This document shows positions 7,460-17,459 of a stretch of 64,000 nt of DNA, in pieces. Location of the stretch: NCBI GenBank assembly GCA_017305635.1, contig JAFKKF010000010.1, positions 62,001 to 126,000 on the forward strand, written 5' to 3'. Position 1 is the first letter of the stretch. The number at the start of each line of letters is the position of its first letter. The translations under genes were made by a program, and so were the position numbers. The stretch comes from Hyphomicrobiales bacterium (GTDB lineage: Bacteria; Pseudomonadota; Alphaproteobacteria; Rhizobiales; Kaistiaceae). The notes beneath the pieces are model-generated. The model searched no databases, was not told the DNA's origin, and saw only the letters and a list, made by a program, of their open reading frames with translations.

Positions 7460-8635
7460 TCAGCGCCGGCAGTCATTGGGCGCCGCATTGCCGGCGAAGC
7501 GCTCGGCGATCCACTCGACCGATTGCGGCGCCGAGCGTTCGGGGATGGTCGGGTGGCCGACGTCCGGAACCTTCAGGAAGCGCACGGTGGTGTCGCGGGC
7601 GCAGAGGATAGTGACGAACTCCTCCGTCACCGATGGGTGGACGATCTTGTCGGCGAGCCCCTGGGCGATGAAAACCGGCACGCGGATCGGCTCCTGCCCG
7701 GGCACGTTGGCAGCCGTCACGTCCGCCCAGGGCGGCTGCTTCGCCGGATCGATCTTGAGGAACTTGTGCTTCAGGGGACGCTGGCTCTCGAGATCCTCGA
7801 GATCGCCGACGATCGAGTCGATGCACGTCTCGCCGATCCGCTCGACCTCGGGAATGGCCGGCGCGTCGACCGCCTCGGCCAGCGGGAAGCCGTAGAGCTT
7901 GTTCCAGGCATAGAGGGTCATGGCGGTCAGCACCTTGCCTGCCGCGGAGGTCAGGTCGTCGTCGAAGAGCTGGCCGAGCTCGGTGGCCGGTGCCGCTGCC
8001 ACCACGCCGAGAAGGCGGAGGTCGGGCGCGTAGCGCTCCGCCAGCTGCCCGGTGAAGAGCGCCGCCTGCCCGCCCTGTGAATGGCCCCAGACGATGAAGC
8101 GGTTGCTCGCGCCGATGTCGCGGATGCCCGCGAGGGCGCGCACGGAATCGAGGACGGCATGGGCCTCGCTCGCCCCGATCAGGTAGGGATGCGGGCCGGC
8201 AGTGCCGAGGCCGGGATAGTCGGTGGCGACCACCGCGTAGCCATGCCCGAGCAGATCGGCAAGGCCCGGGATCTCGGCATAGCCGTCCTCGCGGAGCGAG
8301 GGCGCGCAGGGCCGGACCACGCCGCTGGTCGCGTGCGCCCAGGCAACCACGTCGCGCCCGCCGGCCGGCGTCTCCCCCTCGGGCCGGATGGCGATGGCGG
8401 AGACCGCCACCGGATGCCCTTCCGGATCCGTCGAGCGGTAGAGAAGCCGGAACACGGTCGCGCCGGCAGGAGCGAGGTTCCTCACCTCGAAGCGGATGAT
8501 GCTCCCCGGCGCGCCCGGCAGTTCGGCCGGAGTCACATCATAGAAATCGGCCGTCGCCGGCAGCGCCGTGAGCCCGACCAGGCCCGCCGCAAAAAATGTC
8601 GCTCTCGCGCCGTTCCACGCCGAACCCGGTACCAT
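7460..8635 (-). CDS. Secretory lipase family alpha/beta hydrolase (paralogue 1)
   Basis: First gene of a two-gene operon with its paralogue. The 391-residue product has a signal peptide ending near ATADF, the motif GHSQG at about 184-188 (Ser186), and matching later triad regions (QGLADKIVHP and VGHPTIPE). The two mature proteins align along their full length, sharing FYD.TP.EL.GAPGS.IR near the start and ATDYPGLGTA in the middle. ATG 8635 follows a G-rich ribosome site; earlier Met codons would put residues before the signal peptide. It diverges from the DUF1344 cluster, sharing a 138-base control region. Confidence 0.87.
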   Translation of the reverse strand: MVPGSAWNGARATFFAAGLVGLTALPATADFYDVTPAELPGAPGSIIRFEVRNLAPAGATVFRLLYRSTDPEGHPVAVSAIAIRPEGETPAGGRDVVAWAHATSGVVRPCAPSLREDGYAEIPGLADLLGHGYAVVATDYPGLGTAGPHPYLIGASEAHAVLDSVRALAGIRDIGASNRFIVWGHSQGGQAALFTGQLAERYAPDLRLLGVVAAAPATELGQLFDDDLTSAAGKVLTAMTLYAWNKLYGFPLAEAVDAPAIPEVERIGETCIDSIVGDLEDLESQRPLKHKFLKIDPAKQPPWADVTAANVPGQEPIRVPVFIAQGLADKIVHPSVTEEFVTILCARDTTVRFLKVPDVGHPTIPERSAPQSVEWIAERFAGNAAPNDCRR

Positions 8636-8706
8636 CTTCCCCGCCCTGCCCCAGTTCACGCGCCACACGCCTCCCAGCCCGTCACAAAAATGCCTCCCGA
8701 CGCGAA

Positions 8707-8731
8707 GGAACCGCATCCGCCCCGTTCCGTT
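8707..8731 (+). promoter_or_regulatory. EcfG-type general-stress promoter (candidate)
   Basis: GGAAC at 8707-8711 is followed, after 16 bases, by CGTTG at 8728-8732. GGAAC-N16/17-CGTT is the promoter consensus of sigma EcfG, the general-stress sigma factor of alphaproteobacteria. It lies about 42 bases before the first DUF1344 gene, a proper distance. No experimental support is available here. Confidence 0.55.
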
Positions 8732-8773
8732 GGACGGTCATCGAGGGCGGCATCGAAAGACAGGAGCGATGAT

Positions 8774-9055
8774 ATGCGGAAACTGATGATCGCGGCCAGT
8801 GCTGCCGCCCTGCTCGGCTTCGTTTCGGCGGCGAGCGCCGCGGAGGTGACCGGGATGGTGTCGGCCGTCGACAGCGCCAATCACACGATCACCCTCGACA
8901 GCGGCCAGACCTTCGAGGTCGCCAATGCCAAGAGCAGCGACGACCAGAAGGCCACCGACGCCGCGTCCAGCTTCAAGGCCGGCGACAAGGTTACAATTGT
9001 CTATGACGAGATCGGCGGGAAGCTGACCGCCACGCAGATTTCCCCCGCGATGTAG
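8774..9055 (+). CDS. DUF1344 secreted small protein (copy 1)
   Basis: A 93-residue exported protein of the DUF1344 family, of unknown role and common in Rhizobiales. The signal peptide ends near SAASAAEV; the mature part is a small beta-rich domain with the family pattern VTG.V..VD..NHTITLDSGQTF. The start ATG 8774 follows CAGGAG at good spacing. It is the first of three tandem copies; this copy has a longer loop (SSDDQKATDAASS) than the others. A candidate EcfG promoter lies upstream and an intrinsic terminator follows, so it can be transcribed alone. Confidence 0.85.
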   Translation: MRKLMIAASAAALLGFVSAASAAEVTGMVSAVDSANHTITLDSGQTFEVANAKSSDDQKATDAASSFKAGDKVTIVYDEIGGKLTATQISPAM

Positions 9056-9080
9056 AGCGTTGCGCCGAGGCACGAACCGA

Positions 9081-9113
9081 GAGGCAGTCGCCTGTTGCGG
9101 CTGCCTCTTTTCG
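9081..9113 (+). terminator. Intrinsic terminator after DUF1344 copy 1
   Basis: GAGGCAG at 9081-9087 pairs with CTGCCTC at 9101-9107, with an extra inner CGC/GCG stem, followed by TTTTCGTTT. It lies 26 bases after the stop codon. Confidence 0.85.
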
Positions 9114-9243
9114 TTTGCCGGAGAAGCTCCTGCGACAAAGCTGCGCTCACGCCTTCGTGTGCGACAGGAAGCGGAAAACGGCCGCGTTGCATCCGCGACC
9201 GGGCGATGAACCCGGCACACGACCCAAGACACGGAGATCGAAA

Positions 9244-9507
9244 ATGAAGACGTTCCTCATCTCGGCGAGTGTCCTCGCGCTGCTCGGTAGCCTGACGGCG
9301 GCGAACGCGGCGGAAGTCACCGGACGGATCAAGCTGATCGACGACGTCGATCACATGGTCACGCTGACCAACGGGAAGCAGTTCACCTACATCGCCGATC
9401 CGGGCGAGCCGGATGTGGTCAGCCCGCTCGACGGCTTCCATGTCGGCGAGAAGGTCCGCATCACCCACGAAGGCGGCTCGGCTTCCGGCATCACCGCGCT
9501 GGACTGA
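9244..9507 (+). CDS. DUF1344 secreted small protein (copy 2)
   Basis: An 87-residue DUF1344 protein with signal peptide MKTFLISASVLALLGS... cleaved near ANAAEV. The mature part follows the same pattern as its neighbours (VTGRIKLIDDVDHMVTLTNGKQF) and ends with HVGEKVRITHEGG. It lies downstream of the copy-1 terminator and 70 bases before copy 3, so copies 2 and 3 may share a transcript. The function is unknown. Confidence 0.83.
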   Translation: MKTFLISASVLALLGSLTAANAAEVTGRIKLIDDVDHMVTLTNGKQFTYIADPGEPDVVSPLDGFHVGEKVRITHEGGSASGITALD

Positions 9508-9577
9508 AGACCGCGGGATCGCGGCTTCCTTCCCTGCCTTCGTGGCCGGAAGGAAATCCCTGCCCAGGAATACCGAC

Positions 9578-9838
9578 ATGAAGACGACTGTCATCGCGGC
9601 GGCTGCCGTCGCGTTCGCGACGAGTCTGTCCGCTGCAAGCGCAGAGGAGATCGTCGGCCGCATCGGAGCGCTCGACGATACCGGCCATCGGATCACGCTC
9701 ACCGATGGACGGACATACACGCTCGCGGCCATTCCCGGAGCACCCTACTTCGCCGGCTTCGACCCCGATCTGCGCGTCGGCGAGAAGGTACGGCTCTTCG
9801 AGAATGGCGGCGTCGTCACCGGCTTCTATCCCGAGTAG
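9578..9838 (+). CDS. DUF1344 secreted small protein (copy 3)
   Basis: An 86-residue DUF1344 protein. The signal peptide is cleaved near AASAEEI; the mature domain has the pattern IVGRIGALDDTGHRITLTDGRTY and ends RVGEKVRLFENGGVVTGFYPE, closest to copy 2. The ribosome site CAGGAA precedes ATG 9578. It is the third member of the tandem array; divergence between copies implies an old duplication. Confidence 0.83.
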   Translation: MKTTVIAAAAVAFATSLSAASAEEIVGRIGALDDTGHRITLTDGRTYTLAAIPGAPYFAGFDPDLRVGEKVRLFENGGVVTGFYPE

Positions 9839-9902
9839 CCGGCGCAGATCATGGTGGCGGGAGGCACGCGCAGGCGCGCCCCCCGCGCCACCTTCCGGTC
9901 CT

Positions 9903-10061
9903 TCACGACCGCGGCTCCATGGGAATGCGGTGGACGCGGCCCCAGGCGTCGCGCGCGAAGCCGAGGTCGCGGAGCAGGTATTCGGGCATTCCGTCCGACA
10001 GCCGCTGGAGCCTCCGCTGCCGCCTTATCTCGGCGAGGCGGTAGAAGATATCGCCATACAT
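9903..10061 (-). CDS. DUF1127 small protein
   Basis: A 52-residue protein of the DUF1127 (YjiS-like) family. It shows the family core RLSDGMPEYLLRDLGFARD after an Arg-rich helix RLAEIRRQRRLQRL. Small DUF1127 proteins of alphaproteobacteria have been linked to RNA turnover and to phosphate or carbon metabolism; the role of this one is unknown. GGAGG lies 8 bases before ATG 10061, which decides the start against the longer open frame. Confidence 0.85.
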   Translation of the reverse strand: MYGDIFYRLAEIRRQRRLQRLSDGMPEYLLRDLGFARDAWGRVHRIPMEPRS

Positions 10062-10244
10062 TTCTCTTTCCTCCACGAAAGGCGAAGCGTCGCTCGCGGG
10101 CGCCGTAGCCCTGGTCGCGAACGCATCCGCTCTTCTTGATTCCCCGCGCGGACGAAGCCCCGTCGGGGAGGCGCCGGAATAGAGGATGGAGTTGGCCCGG
10201 TCAGTGACCGGGTTCACAAGGCCTCGCCGGCCGCTGGAGGTCGC

Positions 10245-11402
10245 TCAGAGCGCGGCGCGCACCGCTTCGATCACGCGGTCGGCCTCGCCGTCGGTGAGGT
10301 CGGGATGAACCGGCAGGCTCAGCACCTCGTTGGCGAGGCGCTCGGAGGCGGGCAAGGCGCGGGCATTGTAGCCCTTGAAGGCAGGGTGCTGGTGGAGCGC
10401 CAGGCGATAGAAGAGCCCGGTGCCGATGCGCTCCCCATCGAGCTTCGCCTTCAGCCCGTCGCGGCCGGGCACGCGGATGGTGTAGAGCGCATAGGCGCTC
10501 TCCATCCCGTCCGGGATCGCCTGCTGCTCGACGACGCCCTTCAGCCCTTCCGCATAGCGCGCGGCGATCTCGCGCCGACGGCGGAGCTCGGCGTCGAACA
10601 CGTCGAGCTTCACGAGGAGGATCGCCGCCTGGATCGTGTCGAGGCGCCCGGTCAGGCCGAGGCGCTCGGCGGCATCGCCCGAGCCGGTGCGCCCGTGCGA
10701 GCGGATGGCGCGCACCGCTTCCGCGAGCGCCGCGCTCTCGGTCAGGATGGCGCCGCCATCGCCGTAGCAGCCGAGCGGCTTGGTCGGATAGAAGCTGGTC
10801 GCCGAGATCGCCGCGAGCGAGCCGACCCGGCGGTTGCCCGAGACGCCGCCGAAGCTCTGCGCGGCATCGGCGAGGATCTCGAGATTGTTCTTCGCCGCGA
10901 TCGCGCCGATGGCGGCATAGTCGGCCGGCAGGCCGTAGAGGTCGACCGGCATGATCGCGCGCGGCACCAGCTTGCCCTCGCGCTTCACCTCGGCGATGGC
11001 GCGCTCGAGGTCTGCCGGATCCATGTTGCAGGTCTCCTCGACCACGTCGACGAAGACCGGCGTCGCGCCGACCGAGACCACCGAGGCGGCGCTGGCCGCA
11101 AAGGTGAAGGCCGGCACGAAGACGGCGTCCCCCGCCTTCACGTTCATCGCCATCAGCGCGATCATCAGCGCGTCGCGCCCGCTCGAAACGGCGATGCAGT
11201 GCTGCGCGCCGGCATAGGCGGCGAGGCGCTTCTCGAGGAGTTCCACTTCCGGCCCGAGGATGAACTGGCCATGGGTCAGCACCGTGTCGATGCCTGCCTT
11301 GATGCGGCCTTCCAGGCGCGCGCGCTGGCGGAGGAGGTCGAAGAGCGCGATCGGCCCCTCATCGGCAACGGCAAGGGCAGCAGCGGCACGCGCGATCGTC
11401 AT
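10245..11402 (-). CDS. DegT/DnrJ/EryC1 sugar aminotransferase, GnnB/WbpE-like
   Basis: PLP-dependent sugar-nucleotide aminotransferase, 385 residues. The family signature near residues 45-60 (HGQFILGPEVELLEKRLA) and the PLP lysine K208 in SFYPTKPLGCYGDGG are present, with the conserved acid D179 in ADAAQSFGG. It starts at ATG 11402 inside the stop of the upstream oxidoreductase (TGATG), so the pair is coupled. Such a pair makes either UDP-GlcNAc3N (GnnA/GnnB, for amide-linked acyl chains on lipid A) or a 2,3-diamino-uronate (WbpB/WbpE). Rhizobiales often have diamino-glucose lipid A and no other O-antigen genes are nearby, so GnnB is preferred; this is inference. Confidence 0.8.
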   Translation of the reverse strand: MTIARAAAALAVADEGPIALFDLLRQRARLEGRIKAGIDTVLTHGQFILGPEVELLEKRLAAYAGAQHCIAVSSGRDALMIALMAMNVKAGDAVFVPAFTFAASAASVVSVGATPVFVDVVEETCNMDPADLERAIAEVKREGKLVPRAIMPVDLYGLPADYAAIGAIAAKNNLEILADAAQSFGGVSGNRRVGSLAAISATSFYPTKPLGCYGDGGAILTESAALAEAVRAIRSHGRTGSGDAAERLGLTGRLDTIQAAILLVKLDVFDAELRRRREIAARYAEGLKGVVEQQAIPDGMESAYALYTIRVPGRDGLKAKLDGERIGTGLFYRLALHQHPAFKGYNARALPASERLANEVLSLPVHPDLTDGEADRVIEAVRAAL

Positions 11403-12349
11403 CAGTCCGTCTCCATCGGCAAGGCCTGTGCCGCCGGCCCGGTGGGCACGGCGGCGATGATCATCTCGGCGACCGCGACGGCATCGCGGCCGGCGCGTCC
11501 GTCGACCAGCGGCGGCATGCCATCGCGCACGCTCGCGAGGAACGCGGCGATCTCGGCCGCGAGATTGTCGGCCGGCGCGATGGCGATTTCCTCGCTTGTC
11601 CCGCCGGCGGTGAAGGTCAGTCCCGGCCCGCCGAGGTCGGCAAGGTATTCGCCGCGCTCGTCCGTGACGCGGAGCGTCCGCTTCGGCGCTTCGGCGAGCC
11701 GCGTGGTCGAAAGCCGCGCCACGGTGCCGTCGGCGAAGCGGAGCGTCGCATCGACGGCGTCGTTGAAGGCCGTGCGCACCGCTATGCCCTGCGCCTCCAC
11801 CGCGACCACCGGCTGGCGGACCAGCGCCAGAACGAGGTCGATGTCGTGGATCATCAGGTCGAGGACCACGTCGACGTCGGTCGAGCGCCCGTTCCACGGC
11901 GAATGCCGGATCGCCTCGATCGCGCGCACCTTGCCGGCGCGGCCGGCCAGCTCACGGAAGGCCGGCGAGAAGCGCTCGATATGCCCGACCTGCAGGATGG
12001 TCCCGGCCTTTTCCGCCTGCTTCGCGAGCGCTGCGGCGCCGGCGGCCGTATCCGCGAGCGGCTTCTCCACGAAGAGGTGGATGCCGGCGGCGATCAGGTC
12101 CGTCGCGATCGCCTGGTGGAGGCTTCCCGGCGCGCAGACCGATACCGCATCGACCTTGCCGACGAGGGCACGATGGTCGGACAGCGCCTCGGCGCCGTGC
12201 TTAGCGGCCGCCGCTCCCGCCCGCACCGGATCGGCATCGACCACCGCGACGAGGTTCGCCATCGGATTGCCGGCATAGTGCCGGGCATGGTGGGATCCGA
12301 AGACCCCGAGCCCGATCACGCCCACGCGAATCCTGTTTCCCGTCGTCAC
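11402..12349 (-). CDS. Gfo/Idh/MocA oxidoreductase, GnnA-like
   Basis: NAD(P)-dependent sugar-nucleotide dehydrogenase of 315 residues. The N-terminal Rossmann fold has GVIGLGVFGSHHARHY (residues about 10-25) and the family's catalytic-site motif EKP at 95-97. In the GnnA/GnnB pathway the enzyme oxidises C3 of UDP-GlcNAc before the aminotransferase acts; length and pairing fit this. It is the first gene of a two-gene operon with its partner overlapping by one base. An alternative is a WlbA/WbpB-type enzyme acting on UDP-GlcNAc uronate. Confidence 0.8.
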   Translation of the reverse strand: MTTGNRIRVGVIGLGVFGSHHARHYAGNPMANLVAVVDADPVRAGAAAAKHGAEALSDHRALVGKVDAVSVCAPGSLHQAIATDLIAAGIHLFVEKPLADTAAGAAALAKQAEKAGTILQVGHIERFSPAFRELAGRAGKVRAIEAIRHSPWNGRSTDVDVVLDLMIHDIDLVLALVRQPVVAVEAQGIAVRTAFNDAVDATLRFADGTVARLSTTRLAEAPKRTLRVTDERGEYLADLGGPGLTFTAGGTSEEIAIAPADNLAAEIAAFLASVRDGMPPLVDGRAGRDAVAVAEMIIAAVPTGPAAQALPMETD

Positions 12350-12465
12350 CGGCCGAAATCCGCCCTCGTCTTGAACCGCGCCTGAATTAACTGATTTGCC
12401 GGGGACCGGCCGAATAACAATTCGCTGCAGTGCGATACATGCGGCGAGCCGGGCCCCGGAAACGC

Positions 12466-12491
12466 GATCGGCGGCCCGAGGGCCGCCGATC
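12466..12491 (-). terminator. Hairpin downstream of tRNA-Leu
   Basis: GATCGGCGGCC (12466-12476) and GGCCGCCGATC (12481-12491) form a perfect 11-base stem with a 4-base loop, 25 bases after the tRNA-Leu 3' end in its direction of transcription. Only three T follow soon after on that strand, so it may be a weak terminator or processing signal. Confidence 0.6.
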
Positions 12492-12516
12492 AGTGGTGCA
12501 CTGAAGCACCGGAAAG

Positions 12517-12601
12517 TGGTGCGGTCGAGAAGACTCGAACTTCCACGGGTTGCCCCACAGCGACCTCAACGCTGCGCGTCTACCAGTTCCGCCACGACCG
12601 C
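12517..12601 (-). tRNA. tRNA-Leu (GAG)
   Basis: An 85-base class II tRNA read on the minus strand. The acceptor begins GCGGTCG, the D arm contains GAACTGGTAGACGC, the anticodon stem CAGCG/CGCTG encloses TTGAGGT with anticodon GAG, there is a long variable arm, T loop TTCGAGT, and an encoded CCA at the 3' end (12519-12517). Confidence 0.95.
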
Positions 12602-12658
12602 GAAGGTGGCTGCATGTAGCAAATCGATTGCAGCGACACAAGGCGGCGCTAAACCATT

Positions 12659-12907
12659 CTATTCCTTGCCAAAAGCCTTGCGGAGCTCGACCTTGGCCCG
12701 CTCCGGCACGGCGCGGCGGCGCTCCGACAGATTCCGTCCGGCACGGTTGAGGTAGAAGGCCAGCATGGACATGGCCGAGCGATAGGGCGAGCTCTTCCGC
12801 CGCCCGCTCTCCTCCGCCGAGCGTTTCAGCGAGAGCGCGATGTCGCGGGGCTGGTCCTTCGCGAACACCGATTTCTCGAGATCGAGCGCATTGCTGTCGG
12901 CCGTCAC
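12659..12907 (-). CDS. DUF3175 small protein, possibly frameshifted at its N-terminus
   Basis: DUF3175-type protein, function unknown. The body matches the family well: ALDLEKSVFAKDQPRDIALSLKRSAE, then RRKSSPYRSAMSMLAFYLNRAGRNL. As read, it starts with GTG at 12907 without a clear ribosome site, 82 residues. Upstream in the same frame the bases translate ARWSGEV, which fits the usual family start, but there is no start codon before a stop. A Met-Ala-Thr-Ala-Lys-Lys start lies at ATG 12951 in another frame. A single-base shift near 12925 would join them, so the gene may be frameshifted or the sequence may have an error. Confidence 0.75.
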   Translation of the reverse strand: MTADSNALDLEKSVFAKDQPRDIALSLKRSAEESGRRKSSPYRSAMSMLAFYLNRAGRNLSERRRAVPERAKVELRKAFGKE

Positions 12908-12952
12908 CTCGCCGGACCAGCGTGCGGACCGGCCTTCTTCGCGGTGGCCATG

Positions 12953-13102
12953 TCAGTGCCGCTTGAAATACTGGACCTCGCGCTCGTGCTTCTCGGCGGC
13001 GGCGCGGTCCTTGAAGGTGCCGAGGTTGCGGCGCTTGCCGGTCTTCGGGTCGAGCTTGCGCGAATAGAGGCGGTATTCGCCCGTCTTCAGCTTGCGGATC
13101 AT
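12953..13102 (-). CDS. Small conserved basic protein, 49 aa
   Basis: Very basic 49-residue protein ([16 protein letters not shown] start, YFKRH end). Similar short proteins are common in Rhizobiales; the role is unknown. ATG 13102 is preceded by AAGGAAC at good distance, while the longer open frame upstream has no ribosome site. It is followed by the DUF3175 gene on the same strand; the stop TGA at 12953-12955 nearly touches the possible ATG 12951. GGAAC at 13174-13178 (minus strand), with GGTT after 16 bases, weakly resembles an EcfG promoter. Confidence 0.75.
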   Translation of the reverse strand: MIRKLKTGEYRLYSRKLDPKTGKRRNLGTFKDRAAAEKHEREVQYFKRH

Positions 13103-13178
13103 GGCGCGTTCCTTATGTTCTGCGACGGCGGCGCGGATAGCCGCCGTCAACGAAACCATCGGACAGGGGCAAGGTTCC

Positions 13179-13907
13179 GTGAGCGCAGTCGCCAGCATCC
13201 CGCCGGACGAAAGGTCGCGGGATTCGGCCTGGCGCGGGCCGATGCTCTCGTCCGACGGCGGTCCGGTCGCCTGGCAGGTCGCCGGCGCGCCGGTCGACTA
13301 TCCGGAAGCCGTCGCGGCCATGGAGGCGCGCGTCGCAGCCATCGTCGCCGGCGAGGCGCCCGAGCTCGCCTGGCTGGTCGAGCATCCGCCGCTCTACACC
13401 GCCGGCACCAGCGCCAACCCCGCCGACCTGCTGATGCCCGACCGCCTGCCCGTCTATCCCGCCGGCCGCGGCGGCGAATACACCTATCACGGCCCCGGCC
13501 AGCGCGTGGCCTATCTCATGCTCGACCTCAACCGGCGCGCGCCCGACATCCGCCGCTTCGTCGCCTCGCTCGAGGAATGGATCATCCGCACCCTCGCCCG
13601 CTTCAACGTGAAGGGCGAGCGCCGCGAGGGCCGGGTCGGCATCTGGGTGGCGCGTCCCGACAAGGACCTCGGCCAGGAAGACAAGATCGCGGCGATCGGC
13701 ATCCGCATCCGCCGCTGGGTCACCTTCCACGGCATCGCGCTGAACGTCGACCCCGACCTCGAGCACTTCGCCGGCATCGTGCCCTGCGGCATCCGCGGCC
13801 ACGGTGTCACCAGCCTCGCCGACCTCGGCATCACCGCCTCCATGGCCGAGGTCGACATGGCGCTCCGCGCGTCATTCGAGGAAGTGTTCGGCGGGACGGC
13901 GGCCTAG
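13179..13907 (+). CDS. lipB: Octanoyl-[ACP]:protein octanoyltransferase LipB
   Basis: Transfers octanoyl groups from acyl-carrier protein to lipoyl domains, the first step of lipoate synthesis. With start GTG 13179 it has 242 residues. Conserved blocks are [32 protein letters not shown], the catalytic lysine K169 in [11 protein letters not shown] and the catalytic cysteine C203 in [15 protein letters not shown]. The start is not certain: GTG 13179 has a weak AAGG upstream, and ATG 13242 would give 221 residues but a short N-terminus. The stop TAG shares the tetranucleotide CTAG with the convergent cupin gene. Confidence 0.93.
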   Translation: MSAVASIPPDERSRDSAWRGPMLSSDGGPVAWQVAGAPVDYPEAVAAMEARVAAIVAGEAPELAWLVEHPPLYTAGTSANPADLLMPDRLPVYPAGRGGEYTYHGPGQRVAYLMLDLNRRAPDIRRFVASLEEWIIRTLARFNVKGERREGRVGIWVARPDKDLGQEDKIAAIGIRIRRWVTFHGIALNVDPDLEHFAGIVPCGIRGHGVTSLADLGITASMAEVDMALRASFEEVFGGTAA

Positions 13908-14938
13908 CCCCTACCCTGCGGGTTCACGCGGGGAACGATGAGCGGGTCCGCCCAGGTCTTCGGAAAGGCCGGCAGCTGCGCCGTCGTGACGCCGAAGGTC
14001 GCTGCCAGCACCGGGTCGGCGAAGGCCGTGGTCGAATCGCGGAAGCCGATGTCGCCGGGCATCGGCTGGTCGAAGAAGATCAGGAAGCGGATTTCGTCGC
14101 CGCCAAGCACCTCGATGTGGTGCGGATAGGCGCGCGGGATGAAATAGACGTCGCCCGGCGCGAGGTCCCAGGTGTCGGTCGAGGCGTCCGGGTTGAGGAT
14201 CGTCATGCGCGCCCTGCCGGCGGCGACGTAGCCCATCTCCGCCGTCTCCGGATGCCAGTGCGGCTCGCGCATCCCGTCCGGCGTGACGGTGAGCGAATAC
14301 ATGGCGATGTCTTTCAGCGCCGGCCAGAACTGCGAGCGCGCGAGCTTCGCCGATCCGTAGCCGAGGTTGATCGGCGCCGATTCGCCCTCGATGTCGAAGC
14401 GGTGCGGATTGCCCTCGTCGGCCGTCGGCGGCACGACCGGCGGGCCCTTCCGCCCGACGAGATAGGCGCCCTCGGTGGTGCGCGGGAACGCCGCGAAGGC
14501 GCTCGCCGGCAGGCCATAGGCGTTGCCGAGCACCGCATCGGTCATCGCCCCGAAGGCGCCCTGCAGGGCGAAGTCCTCCGGCTGCTCGTGGCGGAAGCCG
14601 ATGATGAACTCGGCCTCGCTCTCGCCGATGTTCTCGATGGCGTGGAGCGCGCCGCTCTCGGCGACGAACATCTGCCCCGCCGTCACGCGGAAGGCGGAGA
14701 AGGTGCTGCCATTGCCGACGATCGAGACCAGCACCTCGCCGCGCACGCAATAGCTGAGCTCGGTCGCATTGGCGTGCCAGTGCGGGGCGCGGAGCGACCC
14801 CGGGGCGAGCACCAGCCGCTTGATCGACAAGCCCTTCAGGATGGGCAGCTCGCGCACGCTCACCCGCGTCACCGCGCCAAGCGCCGACGCGTGCTGCGAA
14901 TAGCCGCCCGTCAGGGACGTGTAGTGCTTGCCGTTCAT
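13904..14938 (-). CDS. Bicupin, oxalate decarboxylase-like protein
   Basis: A 344-residue cytosolic protein with two cupin barrels. Each has a metal site of the type HxH-x4-[11 protein letters not shown] near residue 52 and [10 protein letters not shown] in the second half, as in manganese oxalate decarboxylases and related bicupins. There is no signal peptide. Function as an oxalate decarboxylase is possible but unproven, since many bicupins act on other small acids. No formyl-CoA or oxalate genes are nearby. It overlaps the lipB stop tail to tail. Confidence 0.82.
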   Translation of the reverse strand: MNGKHYTSLTGGYSQHASALGAVTRVSVRELPILKGLSIKRLVLAPGSLRAPHWHANATELSYCVRGEVLVSIVGNGSTFSAFRVTAGQMFVAESGALHAIENIGESEAEFIIGFRHEQPEDFALQGAFGAMTDAVLGNAYGLPASAFAAFPRTTEGAYLVGRKGPPVVPPTADEGNPHRFDIEGESAPINLGYGSAKLARSQFWPALKDIAMYSLTVTPDGMREPHWHPETAEMGYVAAGRARMTILNPDASTDTWDLAPGDVYFIPRAYPHHIEVLGGDEIRFLIFFDQPMPGDIGFRDSTTAFADPVLAATFGVTTAQLPAFPKTWADPLIVPRVNPQGRG

Positions 14939-15027
14939 CGGCCCCTCGCCTTGTCTCGGGATGCGGAAGCCATCCTAGCAGGCGCGCGGCGACCGCCTCC
15001 AGAGCTCTGCCGCCGGTCGGAGACGCC

Positions 15028-15082
15028 TCAGAAGCGGACTTTCACGCCGGCACGGCCGCTGACGTCGCTGCCGCCGTCGAAG
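15028..15082 (-). pseudogene. Possible 3' remnant of an outer-membrane beta-barrel gene
   Basis: Directly after the acyP stop, another frame on the same strand reads SFDGGSDVSGRAGVKVRF and then stop. A terminal ...GRAGVKVRF ending in Phe is typical of autotransporter and other outer-membrane barrel C-termini in Rhizobiales. Only this tail remains, since upstream in that frame is acyP. The call rests on 18 residues and is tentative; it may be chance. Confidence 0.35.
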
Positions 15083-15363
15083 CTATTCCGTCGGCAGCTC
15101 GGCGAAGCCTTCCAGCGCCGGGCCATCCCAGGCGGAGACGGCGACGTCCTCGACGCGCGCCATGCGCGGTCCCTGCCGGCATTCCGCGACGATCGCCGCC
15201 ACCACCTGCTCGTCACCGACGAAGACGGCCTCGACGGTGCCGTCCCGCCTGTTGCGCACCCAGCCGCTGACGCCGTGCACCTCGGCACGCCCCGTCACCC
15301 AGGCGCGATAGCCGACGCCTTGCACGCGGCCGGTGACGACGATCCGCACCGAATGGTCCGCCA

Positions 15364-15364
<1 letters not shown>
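15083..15364 (-). CDS. acyP: Acylphosphatase
   Basis: Small enzyme (93 residues) hydrolysing acylphosphates such as acetyl phosphate. Both family signatures are present: GRVQGVGYR at 12-20, where R20 binds the phosphate, and GWVRNRRDGTVEA at 34-46, where N38 positions the water. Its ATG overlaps the pccA stop (TGATG), so it is translated as the second cistron after pccA. The acyP-pccA coupling may relate to acyl-CoA/acyl-phosphate metabolism; this is inference. Confidence 0.93.
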
Positions 15365-17349
<1,985 letters not shown>

Positions 17350-17459
17350 CTGCCGGCGGTCCCCCTGGTGCGACCCGTTGCTTCTTTTGTTCTTCGGCCG
17401 GGCCACGATGCCCTTCTCCCCCTTTTGCCCATAGCCGCGCCCGGCATCAAGGGCGGCGC

